Of a DNA stretch of 59,253 nt, positions 36,435-45,070 are shown piece by piece. The stretch lies in contig CAZCYQ010000016.1 of the NCBI GenBank assembly GCA_964503085.1, positions 1 through 59,253 of the forward strand. The letters run 5' to 3'. Within the stretch, counting starts at the first letter, position 1. The number at the start of each line of letters is the position of its first letter. Made by a program: the position numbers and the translations under genes. Source of the DNA: Bin80 sp964503085. GTDB lineage: Bacteria > Bacteroidota > Rhodothermia > Rhodothermales > Bin80. The notes under the pieces were generated by a model that was not told the DNA's origin, did not search any database, and saw only the letters and a program-made list of their open reading frames with translations.

Positions 36435-36781
36435 TTAAGGATACAGCGAAGAAGCTCACTCAGTCTGTTAACCATCGATTGTCCCCCCAAGTTTCCCGTA
36501 GTGAATGATCCTCATACAGGCAAATCAATGAATCTGCCACAGCTGTTCAAAAAGACGAAGTTTCCATGAAACCCCAAAGAAATCCGGTACCATTGTTATC
36601 GGCCAAACCAAGCGATAACAAAGCAGCATGGCAGGCCATAAGTGAACGACACCCTGAACTTGCAGATATCTATTCCTGCAAGACCAGAGCAGCTTACAAT
36701 AGTAATCTTTACCGCACCTTCGAGCAAGCTTCATAGGAGATCTCAGAATCTGCGGAGCCCGACATCTGCAGCAGGACAGTA
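36435..36781. other. Intergenic region holding one small candidate frame
   Basis: About 350 bp upstream of icmF on its minus strand and just downstream of the sterol desaturase-like gene. Its only noteworthy content is the plus-strand frame 36566-36736, listed separately; no promoter boxes were recognised. Confidence 0.4.
36566..36736 (+). CDS. Possible 56-residue small protein
   Basis: ATG 36566 to TAG 36736, plus strand, in an otherwise empty gap. The translation is hydrophilic and well mixed (SDNKAAWQAISERHPELADI, then YSCKTRAAYNSNLYRTFEQAS at the end), and the frame stays open upstream to 36509 without a start codon. No family recognised and only a weak purine-rich sequence precedes the ATG. 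It may be a small gene or the tail of a decayed longer one. Confidence 0.3.
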   Translation: MKPQRNPVPLLSAKPSDNKAAWQAISERHPELADIYSCKTRAAYNSNLYRTFEQAS

Positions 36782-37684
36782 TTATGAGCGCTCACGTGTA
36801 TTGTCCCCTTTTTTATCCAGTCCAAGGCCGTGTATACTATGTCCTACGAATGTTTTTGGGAACTCTTCAATATCCTCGAAGCCCAGTTCAATATCACGCC
36901 CATCGTGTGGAATGGACGCGGTCTTGAACAGGTAATCCCACAGACTGAGGCTAATCCCGTAATTAATTCCGTAAGGGTGTCCCTCCGGCCAACGCTTGGC
37001 ATGATGCCAGATGTGCATCTGAGGGTTGTTGATCACGTAACGCAATGGCCCCAGCGGTACCCAGATATTGCTGTGGTTCGCATGTCCGATAACTAGGGTG
37101 ATCAGGTAAACAATGAAGAACTCTTCAATTCCAAAACCGATCATAGCCAAAGGGATGTACTGTAATCCATTGTAGACCACATTTTCCATCCAGTGAAACC
37201 GAAGATGTGCGGCAAAACCCATCTCCTCAACAGAATGATGCACCTTGTGAAACTCCCACAGTGCCGGGATCCGATGCAGTAACCGATGAACATTCCAATG
37301 TATAAAGTCCCGAATCACAAACAGAACAAGCAATTGAGCCCACACCGGGAGGTTCCCCACCTGGATGGCCACTAGGTTGGTGATCCCTATACTCGCCAGC
37401 GCATCGTTGAAAAGATTCACTAACACCATACTCGCCGCATTAAAAATAAATAGCGAGAACAGGAAGTAGTTAAAGAACATGTAAAAGAGATCAAGCCAGA
37501 AATCATGCCTGAATTTCTTTTGCTCTTTCCGCCAGGGTGCGAACAACTCTAGCACAAAGAAAAATGCACTTACCCCAATAAGCCAATAGAAATAGTTCTG
37601 CCAGTGAGGCGTCGTGATTTCCCCCCACAGATAGGAGGCGTACCCTTCGTAGGCATCCAGAAATATTTCCCAGTATCTCTCCAT
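36782..37684 (-). CDS. Sterol desaturase / fatty acid hydroxylase family protein
   Basis: A 300-residue membrane-bound di-iron oxygenase. Histidine clusters are all present: DFIHWNVHRLLH (HxxxH), FHKVHHS (HxxHH), HANHSN, and HIWHHAKR in the C-terminal part, with NYG and a DYLF end. Four or so membrane segments precede and separate them. Members hydroxylate or desaturate sterols, carotenoids or lipids; substrate here unknown. Directly downstream of recG on the same strand (6-bp gap), so possibly cotranscribed. Confidence 0.88.
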   Translation of the reverse strand: MERYWEIFLDAYEGYASYLWGEITTPHWQNYFYWLIGVSAFFFVLELFAPWRKEQKKFRHDFWLDLFYMFFNYFLFSLFIFNAASMVLVNLFNDALASIGITNLVAIQVGNLPVWAQLLVLFVIRDFIHWNVHRLLHRIPALWEFHKVHHSVEEMGFAAHLRFHWMENVVYNGLQYIPLAMIGFGIEEFFIVYLITLVIGHANHSNIWVPLGPLRYVINNPQMHIWHHAKRWPEGHPYGINYGISLSLWDYLFKTASIPHDGRDIELGFEDIEEFPKTFVGHSIHGLGLDKKGDNTRERS

Positions 37685-37690
37685 GTTCAG

Positions 37691-39793
37691 TTAGCCTGTA
37701 CGCGCATAACCTTCCATACGTGCCAGTACAAAAGTCTCAAAATATGTGCGCATGGTCTGGTACTCCGGTAAGATCAAATTCCGATCCTGTTCCCAAATCC
37801 GTCTGGCTGCCTCCTGCGCCTGCTCCAGGATCGGCATATCCTCCGAGATGTCCGCAATCCTGAGCTCAGGCATACCACTCTGGCGTGTTCCAAAAAAATC
37901 TCCTGCCCCACGCAGCTTCAAGTCAGCTTCACTGATCTCAAAACCATCTGTAGTACGTAAAATCACGTTTAACCGCTCCCTTGATTCAATGGACTGCCGC
38001 CAATCTGCCATAAGAACACAATAGCTCTGGTGTTTCCCGCGCCCCACACGTCCACGCAACTGATGCAACTGACTCAGCCCAAACCGCTCGGCGTGTTCAA
38101 TTACAATCACTGTTGCGTTTGGGGTATCGACACCAACCTCAATGACCGTAGTTGCGACAAGAACTTGGGTCTCGCCCGACTTAAACTGCGCCATTGCAGC
38201 TTCCTTGTCTCGAGATTTCATCTTGCCATGCACAAGTCCTACCGCATACCTCCCACACAACTGTTGCCATGCAAAAAAACCTGCTTCTGCATTCTTGAGA
38301 TCACTGCTCTCGCTCTCCTCCACTTGCGGGTAAACAATATATGCTTGACGCCCTTCACTCAATTGCTGCAGAACCAATTTCTCCATTTCGGAGCGATACT
38401 TGTCTCGAAACAGCTTTGTTACTATGCGCCTGCGTCCCTTGGGAAGCTCCCGTATAGTAGTAACCCCTAAATCTCCATACACGGTCAGCGCAAGAGAGCG
38501 TGGAATTGGTGTTGCAGTCATCAAGAGCATATGCGGGTTATTGCCTTTCGCAAAAAGCGTGGCCCGCTGCTCAACACCGAAGCGATGCTGCTCATCAATC
38601 ACTGCAAGTGCCAGATTTTTGAACTTCACTTGTTCCTGAAATACTGCATGTGTGCCTACAACGATATCTACTGAGCCACTGGCAATCTCTGTCAGGATTT
38701 GCTCACGCAAACGCTTGCGCTGCCCCCCCACCAGCATACACACACGAATGCCGATCGGCTCAAGGTACCTTTGAAGGCTGGTATACTGCTGTTCCGCCAG
38801 AACTTCTGTTGGTGCCATGAAAGCACCCTGGAATTTGCTATCTACTACCAGAATCAACGCTGCAACAGCAACAACCGTCTTTCCGCAACCCACATCGCCC
38901 TGCAGCAAGCGGTACATGGGGTGCCCACTTAGCATATCCCGTTTAATATCGCCCAGGGCTTTCTTCTGATCGTGGGTTAATTCAAATGGCAATACATCAT
39001 CGATAAACTGCGAACAGCGCGAACCCTGAACCTCGAGACGAATGCCCTGTCGTTTGGCACGCATCTTCTTGATCTGCCGGAGCATGAGCTGGAGAAAGAA
39101 TAACTCCTCAAATTTTAGTCGCTGCTTGGCTTTATGAAGTTCGTCATGGCTTTTCGGGAAGTGGATAGCACGCAGGGCTACGCGACCATCCAATAAGTCA
39201 TACTCCTCCTGAACCCACTCGGGAAGAACCTGCGGGAACTCCAGCCCGCGCGTTTTGATGAGTCGATAGATTATATGCCGAAATGTCCTGCTGCTCAATC
39301 CTACCGCCTGTAACCGTGCGCTGCCAGGATAAAGCGCCATAATCCGAGCTGTTGAGAGCCGCGGCCCCCCTTCATCCAGTCTGTCGAAATCCGGGTGCAC
39401 CATTGTCCATCTTCCCCCATACTTTGAAGACACATCCCCTGTGAATGCAATACGATAGCCCTCCACAAAAAATCGACCTAGCCATTTATAGCCCTTGAAC
39501 CAGACCAGTTTTAAACGACCGCCCCGGTCGTCATGAACATCTACTTCAAATCGTTCACGGTGACGACCGGAAATTACCTTGGTACTAACAACGGTCCCTA
39601 TAATCGTTACGGTCTCCCCCTCCTTATTAAGGTCTATCACCCGAGATACATTGGTGTGATCAAGGTACCGCCGGGGATAGAAATGCAGGAGGTCACGACA
39701 TGTCTTAATGCCAACCTGGGCCAATGCGTCTGCGCGCGCTGGTCCTACCCCCTTGAGATATTTGATTCCCTCAGCAAATACGTACCGTGCCAT
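37691..39793 (-). CDS. recG: ATP-dependent DNA helicase RecG
   Basis: 700 residues. N-terminal wedge/OB domain (GIKTCRDLLHFYPRRYLD, then TIIGTVVSTKVISGRHRERF), Walker A LLQGDVGCGKTVVA, DEQH box AVIDEQHRFGVEQR, motif III TATPIPRSLALTVYGDL, and motifs IV-VI including VLVATTVIEVGVD and QLRGRVGRG. It reverses stalled forks and branch-migrates Holliday junctions. Length and start are as usual for the family. Confidence 0.95.
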   Translation of the reverse strand: MARYVFAEGIKYLKGVGPARADALAQVGIKTCRDLLHFYPRRYLDHTNVSRVIDLNKEGETVTIIGTVVSTKVISGRHRERFEVDVHDDRGGRLKLVWFKGYKWLGRFFVEGYRIAFTGDVSSKYGGRWTMVHPDFDRLDEGGPRLSTARIMALYPGSARLQAVGLSSRTFRHIIYRLIKTRGLEFPQVLPEWVQEEYDLLDGRVALRAIHFPKSHDELHKAKQRLKFEELFFLQLMLRQIKKMRAKRQGIRLEVQGSRCSQFIDDVLPFELTHDQKKALGDIKRDMLSGHPMYRLLQGDVGCGKTVVAVAALILVVDSKFQGAFMAPTEVLAEQQYTSLQRYLEPIGIRVCMLVGGQRKRLREQILTEIASGSVDIVVGTHAVFQEQVKFKNLALAVIDEQHRFGVEQRATLFAKGNNPHMLLMTATPIPRSLALTVYGDLGVTTIRELPKGRRRIVTKLFRDKYRSEMEKLVLQQLSEGRQAYIVYPQVEESESSDLKNAEAGFFAWQQLCGRYAVGLVHGKMKSRDKEAAMAQFKSGETQVLVATTVIEVGVDTPNATVIVIEHAERFGLSQLHQLRGRVGRGKHQSYCVLMADWRQSIESRERLNVILRTTDGFEISEADLKLRGAGDFFGTRQSGMPELRIADISEDMPILEQAQEAARRIWEQDRNLILPEYQTMRTYFETFVLARMEGYARTG

Positions 39794-40245
39794 AGCAACC
39801 CGCTGCCGTGCATTATTCAGAATTCTTGCCTAGTACAATTGCCTGGCCTGATTATTCCAACTGATCTGAAAAGACTTACGCTGTCTGGAACCGTGACCGG
39901 TCTAGAATCTCACACTGACTGAGTACATCTATATCTGTAATTTGTGTCAGATTAGTGGACACGAAGCTTTAACAATGCACTCTAAGGGCTTGTGAGTTGG
40001 ATAATTGAGCTTTGAGCAAAACCGCCTCCTACAGACGTCGCTTTCCATCCATCCTCACGCTCCCCTAATGACATACCTGTGCAGACGGCAGCATTAGTAA
40101 TTTGCCTGCGTCAATAGCAATAAACTGCTACACCTATCAACAGTAATCGTTCGATCACGGCTGGTGGGAACCCACAGTGCAGTCGATATTCAATTTGAAG
40201 CGCAGACGCTGCCTGTAGGACCGGCTTGAGTCTGACTCAACACCT
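39794..40245. other. Gene-free intergenic region
   Basis: About 450 bp with multiple stops in all frames and no recognisable gene or RNA. It holds the recG promoter region and the 3' flank of the dioxygenase gene. Nothing else seen. Confidence 0.4.
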
Positions 40246-41049
40246 TCAATTGGACCTGCGAGACCTACGAGACCTACGATTTGAATCCCGACCGCCTGCG
40301 TTGGTATCGGAAAGATCAAGGCCAATACCGAATGTCGCCTGATAGCCGTCATCATTAGGAGAGAGAGCAAGCATCAGGTTATCTCCGGTGCGTCGAAAAA
40401 TTCCATCATTGGAATTCCGTGTGGCGCGCACTCCACGAGCTGCATAGGGCGCTTCGGCATACACCTGATCAGACAGTGCATCATCAAAATATAGCTGCGA
40501 TGTGAACTCATACGCGCTGCCCTGACTGACCTCGGTGCGTATCTTGAAATGGATATGCACTGCCCGCCCCCGATACCATCCTGGATAAATCGTCATGAAT
40601 CTGGCCATTCCAGACGCATCAGTCAACTGATAACCACGCAGGAATTTCTCTTCGCGCAGATCTCCACCTGCACTCCGATCCTGAAATGCCGAGTAGCGTC
40701 CCGCTGCATCACACTGCCAAACGTCTACTCTGGCACCGGACAACGGAGCGCACTCTTCATTGCCAACTCGGGATACCTGGAAGATCAATTCCAATGGCAA
40801 ACCTGGCAGGAAGGCCCCCGTAGACGGTTCAGTTCGAATATCAGACCGTTCAAGCTCCAGATCCGCAAAGAAGGGTCCCTCAGTCTGCTCAGGACGAACA
40901 ATACACGGGGGCAACGTAGTCTTCCCCACAGCAGAAGCCGGTTGCCTGACAGCATTGCTCCCCGAACTAACCAGGAAAGCAGCTCCGAAGATCTGCATAA
41001 TCTCCCGTCGACTAAGTATCCGACCAACTGGAATATCGTCTGAATCCAT
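40246..41049 (-). CDS. Exported intradiol ring-cleavage dioxygenase
   Basis: 267 residues. A twin-arginine-like N-terminus (LSRREIMQIFGAAFLVSSG) suggests Tat export, followed by the PCIVRPEQTEGPFF start of the intradiol dioxygenase fold. Fe(III) ligands of the family are visible: a Tyr in AAGRYSAF, and Tyr, His and His in GWYRGRAVHIHFK. Extracytoplasmic members act on catechol-type aromatics; substrate unknown. The last residues are a run of RRS triplets encoded by a 9-bp tandem repeat. Confidence 0.85.
   Translation of the reverse strand: MDSDDIPVGRILSRREIMQIFGAAFLVSSGSNAVRQPASAVGKTTLPPCIVRPEQTEGPFFADLELERSDIRTEPSTGAFLPGLPLELIFQVSRVGNEECAPLSGARVDVWQCDAAGRYSAFQDRSAGGDLREEKFLRGYQLTDASGMARFMTIYPGWYRGRAVHIHFKIRTEVSQGSAYEFTSQLYFDDALSDQVYAEAPYAARGVRATRNSNDGIFRRTGDNLMLALSPNDDGYQATFGIGLDLSDTNAGGRDSNRRSRRSRRSN
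40255..40279. repeat. Short 9-bp tandem repeat encoding RRS
   Basis: Nearly three copies of CCTACGAGA (the first reads CCTGCGAGA) at the 3' end of the dioxygenase gene, giving a C-terminal RRS-RRS-RR tail. Probably slippage-prone and dispensable. Confidence 0.6.
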
Positions 41050-41084
41050 GATTTTTCACTCTTGTACAACTGATTGAAGGCTAT

Positions 41085-41100
41085 ATGCATGCGCATGCAT
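41085..41100. promoter_or_regulatory. Perfect 16-bp palindrome in divergent promoter region
   Basis: ATGCATGCGCATGCAT is a perfect palindrome 35 bp upstream of the dioxygenase start, in the 297-bp gap shared with the divergent NadR-type kinase gene. It is also alternating purine-pyrimidine over 19 nt (41082-41100). An operator for a dimeric regulator is possible, but there is no direct evidence. Confidence 0.4.
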
Positions 41101-41346
41101 TAAAAGTAAGACGTGATCTGTCGCCCTTTTATTCCGGCTGACACTTCACTCTATTGGCTTTATCTGCACCGAAGTTACCTGATATTTCAAAGCTACCATA
41201 ACTCACCAGGGCGAGTGACAAGTCTGCAACGAGGACAAGGTGTTGGAATATCAAAAATAATTGAGTGACTTGCACGATTAAATACATAACTCCCTATGAT
41301 TATACTTGGGTTCATTCCATTAAGAACGTTTGCATTTGATTGATGC

Positions 41347-41952
41347 ATGGCCTGTAAAACAGACCAACAGGAGACTGAACTGGCAAGCGCTAACATCAGC
41401 AGCCTACATACCGTGGTATTGATGGGGGCGGAATCGACCGGGAAAACAACACTGGCGGCGGCCCTAGCGAAACATTACAAGACGGCCTGGGCTGCCGAAT
41501 ATCTGCGTCTATTTGTCGACACCAAAGGGGCACTTCCCGAAGAGTCTGATGTCTATGCTATCGCTCAGGGACACCTGAAACTTGTCGCCCGGATGCGGCC
41601 TAAGGCCCGCAGAGTTCTATTCGTGGATACAGATCTCTTTACTACGTGTGTCTACCAGCGCATTTACTTTGGAACATGCCCGTCAGACATTGAGAAGTCC
41701 GCCTTACGTCATAGATCAGGACTATACCTGTTCACAGAACCGGATATTCCATGGGAACCAGATCCCGGCCAACGTGCGAGTCCAGAAGAACGTTTACGTT
41801 CGCATGCGCTCCTACGCGCTGAGACGGAAAAGCATGCTCTGAACACGGTCAGTATCACGGGGACCCACACCGAACGCTTGAATACCGCTGTGGCGGCAGT
41901 TGATCAGTACCTGAATTACGGCACATCCTTCACGAGGCGGAAACCTACGTGA
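41347..41952 (+). CDS. NadR-type nicotinamide riboside kinase-like ATPase
   Basis: 201 residues. P-loop GAESTGKTT at residues 27-35 and the NadR/RNK features EYLRLFVD, FVDTDLFTT and DIPWEPDPGQR. In NadR this domain phosphorylates nicotinamide riboside in NAD salvage; here it is not fused to an adenylyltransferase or DNA-binding domain, so kinase activity only is predicted. The 3' end overlaps the convergent formylglycine-generating enzyme gene by 37 bp. Confidence 0.8.
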   Translation: MACKTDQQETELASANISSLHTVVLMGAESTGKTTLAAALAKHYKTAWAAEYLRLFVDTKGALPEESDVYAIAQGHLKLVARMRPKARRVLFVDTDLFTTCVYQRIYFGTCPSDIEKSALRHRSGLYLFTEPDIPWEPDPGQRASPEERLRSHALLRAETEKHALNTVSITGTHTERLNTAVAAVDQYLNYGTSFTRRKPT

Positions 41953-42779
41953 TAGAGTGCCGTCTCCGGCGTTGAGTGGCTTCGCCCGGACACACGGTAG
42001 CCGTGACACCAACCCGGTTCGCACAGAAAACTCCCCCCACGCTGTGCTTTTTCGCTGCTCGGATTCGGCTGGAATTCTTTATTGCGGTCTGCGTACGACC
42101 GATACCAGTCCGATGTCCACTCCCAAACATTGCCCCCCATATCAACAAGTCCCGTTGATGTGGTCCCGAATACCCCAACAGGTGAGGTAGTCGCATATCC
42201 ATCCGCATTGGTATTGAACGCGGGAAAACGCCCATTCCATACATTCGCCTTGTACTGGCCATCTTTTACTAGCGAATCCCCCCAGGCGTACTGACCATCG
42301 CTTCCCTGACGGGCGGCATGCTCCCATTCTATTTCAGTCGGCAGCCGTTTACTAGCCCATGCCGCATATGCAACTGCATCATTCCACGATACCTGCGTTA
42401 CCGGATGATTTTCCGGTGCCGGCTGATCTTCGGGCCCCATTGGCCACTCCCAGTACGCCCCGTCTCTGAGCTCCCATTGTCTGGTTCCAACGTTGAATAC
42501 GGCTGCGTTCCCAAATGACTCAGCCTCAGTCACATACCCTGTTGTCTGAATGAACTTCCGAAATTCTCCAACAGTAACGGGGGATGCATCCATAAAAAAG
42601 GACTTGACTCGTGCCTTGAAGGCTGGCCTCTCATGCGGTACACCATCCTCTGAACCAATCTGTGTTCTCCCACCCGGGATATACACCATGCCAGGCGGCG
42701 GGGTTGGAGGTGGCCCTTGACTGCACGCAGCTATACCAAAAAACAGCAAAACCAAGCAGTAGCCTGTTAGTCGTTCCAT
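41916..42779 (-). CDS. Formylglycine-generating enzyme (SUMF1 family), lipoprotein
   Basis: 287 residues, lipoprotein signal (lipobox near IAAC). It oxidises the sulfatase cysteine to formylglycine using O2 and copper. Seen: MVYIPGGRTQIGS, PVTVGEFRKFI, HPVTQVSWNDAVAYAAWA, RLPTEIEWEHAAR, MGGNVWEWTSDWY and GGSFLCEPGWCHGYRVSGRS. C253 and C258 are spaced exactly as the active-site pair of human FGE (Cys336/341), so this is likely a true FGE rather than an EgtB or PvdO relative lacking them. It overlaps the sulfatase gene by 13 bp, forming a sulfatase-plus-activator operon. Confidence 0.9.
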   Translation of the reverse strand: MERLTGYCLVLLFFGIAACSQGPPPTPPPGMVYIPGGRTQIGSEDGVPHERPAFKARVKSFFMDASPVTVGEFRKFIQTTGYVTEAESFGNAAVFNVGTRQWELRDGAYWEWPMGPEDQPAPENHPVTQVSWNDAVAYAAWASKRLPTEIEWEHAARQGSDGQYAWGDSLVKDGQYKANVWNGRFPAFNTNADGYATTSPVGVFGTTSTGLVDMGGNVWEWTSDWYRSYADRNKEFQPNPSSEKAQRGGSFLCEPGWCHGYRVSGRSHSTPETALYHVGFRLVKDVP

Positions 42780-44164
42780 TCTGGGATATCTAGTTGCGAC
42801 GGCGCTTTTACAAGCTCCTCCTTATGTGCGTCCACCATTGCCTGGATCTCAAGCAGGACCTCCGGCTCGTCCTCGGCTACATTGAACCGCTCTCCTGGAT
42901 CCCGGTCGAGGTGATAGAGTGCGGGTGGAATATGCATGACCGGCTGATCTCCCACATAGGCACTCCGCGTAATGTAATGCATTTTCCAAGGACCCTTCCG
43001 CGCGGCCCACAGTTGTGCGCCTCGATAGTAGTAGACAGATTCCCGAACACGAGCCGCAGGATCCTTAAGAACCGGTGTCAGGTCTACGCCATCCAGAACA
43101 CGGTCACCCGGCAGAGCCGCACCGGCCAGTCCTAGCATGGTCGGTAGTAGATCCATGGTCGTCGCCAGCGCCTGCGTAGTGTTGCCAGCCGGGATTGTTT
43201 CCGGCCACCAAGCTATACTAGGTACACGCATCCCCCCTTCCCAAGTCGTTCCCTTCCCATTGCGTAGGAGCCCAGCCGTACCACCCGCTAGCCCCACGGT
43301 GAGCCATGGACCATTGTCGCTGGTGAAAATCACGAATGTCTTGCGATCTAAGCCGGTCTCACGCAGGACATCCAGTATTTGTCCAACGCTCCAGTCCATC
43401 TCTTCAATTACGTCCCCATAAAGCCCACGTGTACTCGTCCCCTCAAAATCTTCTGATGCAAAAATGGGTATATGGGGCATCGTATGAGGTACATACAAGA
43501 AGAAAGGGTTATCTACATTGTTTCGAATGAAGGTGATCGATTCTTCAGTATATCGGCGTGTCAAGAGACGCTGGTCGGGCTCCTCTTCAATGATTTCCTC
43601 ACCGCGCATAAGTGGTAGCGGCGGATAGGTCTGTACACGTGCCCCCTTACTCGCCGAAGGGGTCATATCATTTGAGTACGGGATTCCGAAATACTCATCA
43701 AAGCCATGTGCCGTCGGCAAATACTCTGGCAAGTGCCCCAGATGCCACTTACCAATCGCTGCCGTCGCGTAACCTACCGACTTCAGTGCTTCCGCTATGG
43801 TGATCTCCTCCGCTGGCAACCCTCCCTTGCTCGGAGGGAAAATGACTCTGATTCGATCGTCTGCCATGCCGCTTCGAACAGGTAGCCGCCCTGTCAGAAG
43901 AGCGGCTCGGCTAGGCGTGCATACAGATGCGCCGGTATAGAACTGGGCAAAACGAAGCCCCTCGGTGGCCATCCGATCCAAATGTGGAGTTCGAATCGTC
44001 GGATGACCATATACGCCCAAGTCCCCGTAACCTAAGTCATCGGCGAAGATTACCACAAAGTTTGGTTGCCCAGCAAATGAATCATTCCCACTCATTCGTG
44101 AGTTCGATTCGCAACCGCAAAATGCCGCAATAACCAAAGCCGCTAATATTCCAGAAAAACGCAT
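42767..44164 (-). CDS. Sulfatase lipoprotein
   Basis: 465 residues from ATG 44164, giving a lipoprotein signal with CGC near residue 18. Formylglycine motif VCTPSRAALLTG (C82), metal site FADDLGYGD, AIGKWHLGH and TSDNGPW are intact. It resembles arylsulfatase A-type enzymes. The stop overlaps the FGE start by 13 bp, so sulfatase and its activating enzyme are cotranscribed; both carry lipoprotein signals and would meet in the periplasm. Starts divergently from the beta-barrel gene. Substrate unknown. Confidence 0.92.
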   Translation of the reverse strand: MRFSGILAALVIAAFCGCESNSRMSGNDSFAGQPNFVVIFADDLGYGDLGVYGHPTIRTPHLDRMATEGLRFAQFYTGASVCTPSRAALLTGRLPVRSGMADDRIRVIFPPSKGGLPAEEITIAEALKSVGYATAAIGKWHLGHLPEYLPTAHGFDEYFGIPYSNDMTPSASKGARVQTYPPLPLMRGEEIIEEEPDQRLLTRRYTEESITFIRNNVDNPFFLYVPHTMPHIPIFASEDFEGTSTRGLYGDVIEEMDWSVGQILDVLRETGLDRKTFVIFTSDNGPWLTVGLAGGTAGLLRNGKGTTWEGGMRVPSIAWWPETIPAGNTTQALATTMDLLPTMLGLAGAALPGDRVLDGVDLTPVLKDPAARVRESVYYYRGAQLWAARKGPWKMHYITRSAYVGDQPVMHIPPALYHLDRDPGERFNVAEDEPEVLLEIQAMVDAHKEELVKAPSQLDIPEWND

Positions 44165-44191
44165 TTCGCCGAATTGTTTGCCCAAATCGCT

Positions 44192-45061
44192 ATGAACTCC
44201 CAAGATAAACGGTTTATCTCAAAGCTTGCCGCTAAGACTGCGAGACGAGCCGCTGTTCTCGCAATGATTGCCGTAGCTGCATTTTCGATCACACACGCTC
44301 AAACAGACAGTTGGTATATAGAAATCGGGGCAGGCCCGACCTTCAGTGGCGAGCTGACCCAGGTAGGATTTAATCTCGATACATCCTGTTACCCTGGTCG
44401 AGCAGACTGTGAACCCGGTGACGGATATCGCTGGCACTACCAAATACCAACGGATGCGGGGTTTGCTTTTCGCGTTGGTGCCGGAAGAGAGCAAGGCAAC
44501 CTGCGCGTAGATGCAAATGTTAAGTACTCCGCACAAAATCTGGAGCAAGTCTTTTCTCGTATCACATTTCTGGATGGATCAGACTATCCTGCATATGACC
44601 CGGGCAGTGGGGTTCAAAGCACGGTCACAGCAACTTTGGGACGGCTACAGGCATCCTCCTTTCGTCTGAATGCATTTCTGAACCTTCTCCCTGAGACGCG
44701 TATGTTCCGTCCTTATGTCGGTGTGGGAGGGGGAGCTGCACGCGGAGTGGTCACGGGTTTGTACTTCGAGGAGCGTTTCTCATGCACTGGCCCTCCATGT
44801 AAGGGAGACCTTTCAAGTTATGACTCGCTGGCTGACAAAGATCTATCGGACACGGTCCTCCTAGCCGTCGGACACGCTGGGTTTGAGTATACGCTCACAA
44901 ACAGGATACTGGCAGGCATACGTATCAGCTATACCCTTTTACAGAGCATTACCGGTGAGGACAGCTACACCGAGCACAAGATCCCAAATCTAACCTATAC
45001 GACAACTTTCAGTGAGGTCAATCTGGCTACCGTTATGGCTACAGTACGCTATCGCCTGTAA
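44192..45061 (+). CDS. Outer-membrane beta-barrel protein
   Basis: 289 residues with a signal peptide (cleavage near THAQ). The mature part shows alternating amphipathic strands, WYIEIGAGPTFSGEL, AFRVGAGREQGNLRVDANVKYS, SSFRLNAFLNLLP, FRPYVGVGGGAARG and LAGIRISYTLLQS, ending VRYRL, as in porin-like/OmpW-like barrels. Two disulfide-prone loops contain paired Cys (SCYPGRADC, SCTGPPC). Role unknown. ATG 44192 is chosen; the TTG at 44174 is an unlikely alternative. Confidence 0.8.
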   Translation: MNSQDKRFISKLAAKTARRAAVLAMIAVAAFSITHAQTDSWYIEIGAGPTFSGELTQVGFNLDTSCYPGRADCEPGDGYRWHYQIPTDAGFAFRVGAGREQGNLRVDANVKYSAQNLEQVFSRITFLDGSDYPAYDPGSGVQSTVTATLGRLQASSFRLNAFLNLLPETRMFRPYVGVGGGAARGVVTGLYFEERFSCTGPPCKGDLSSYDSLADKDLSDTVLLAVGHAGFEYTLTNRILAGIRISYTLLQSITGEDSYTEHKIPNLTYTTTFSEVNLATVMATVRYRL

Positions 45062-45070
45062 TTCTCAGCT

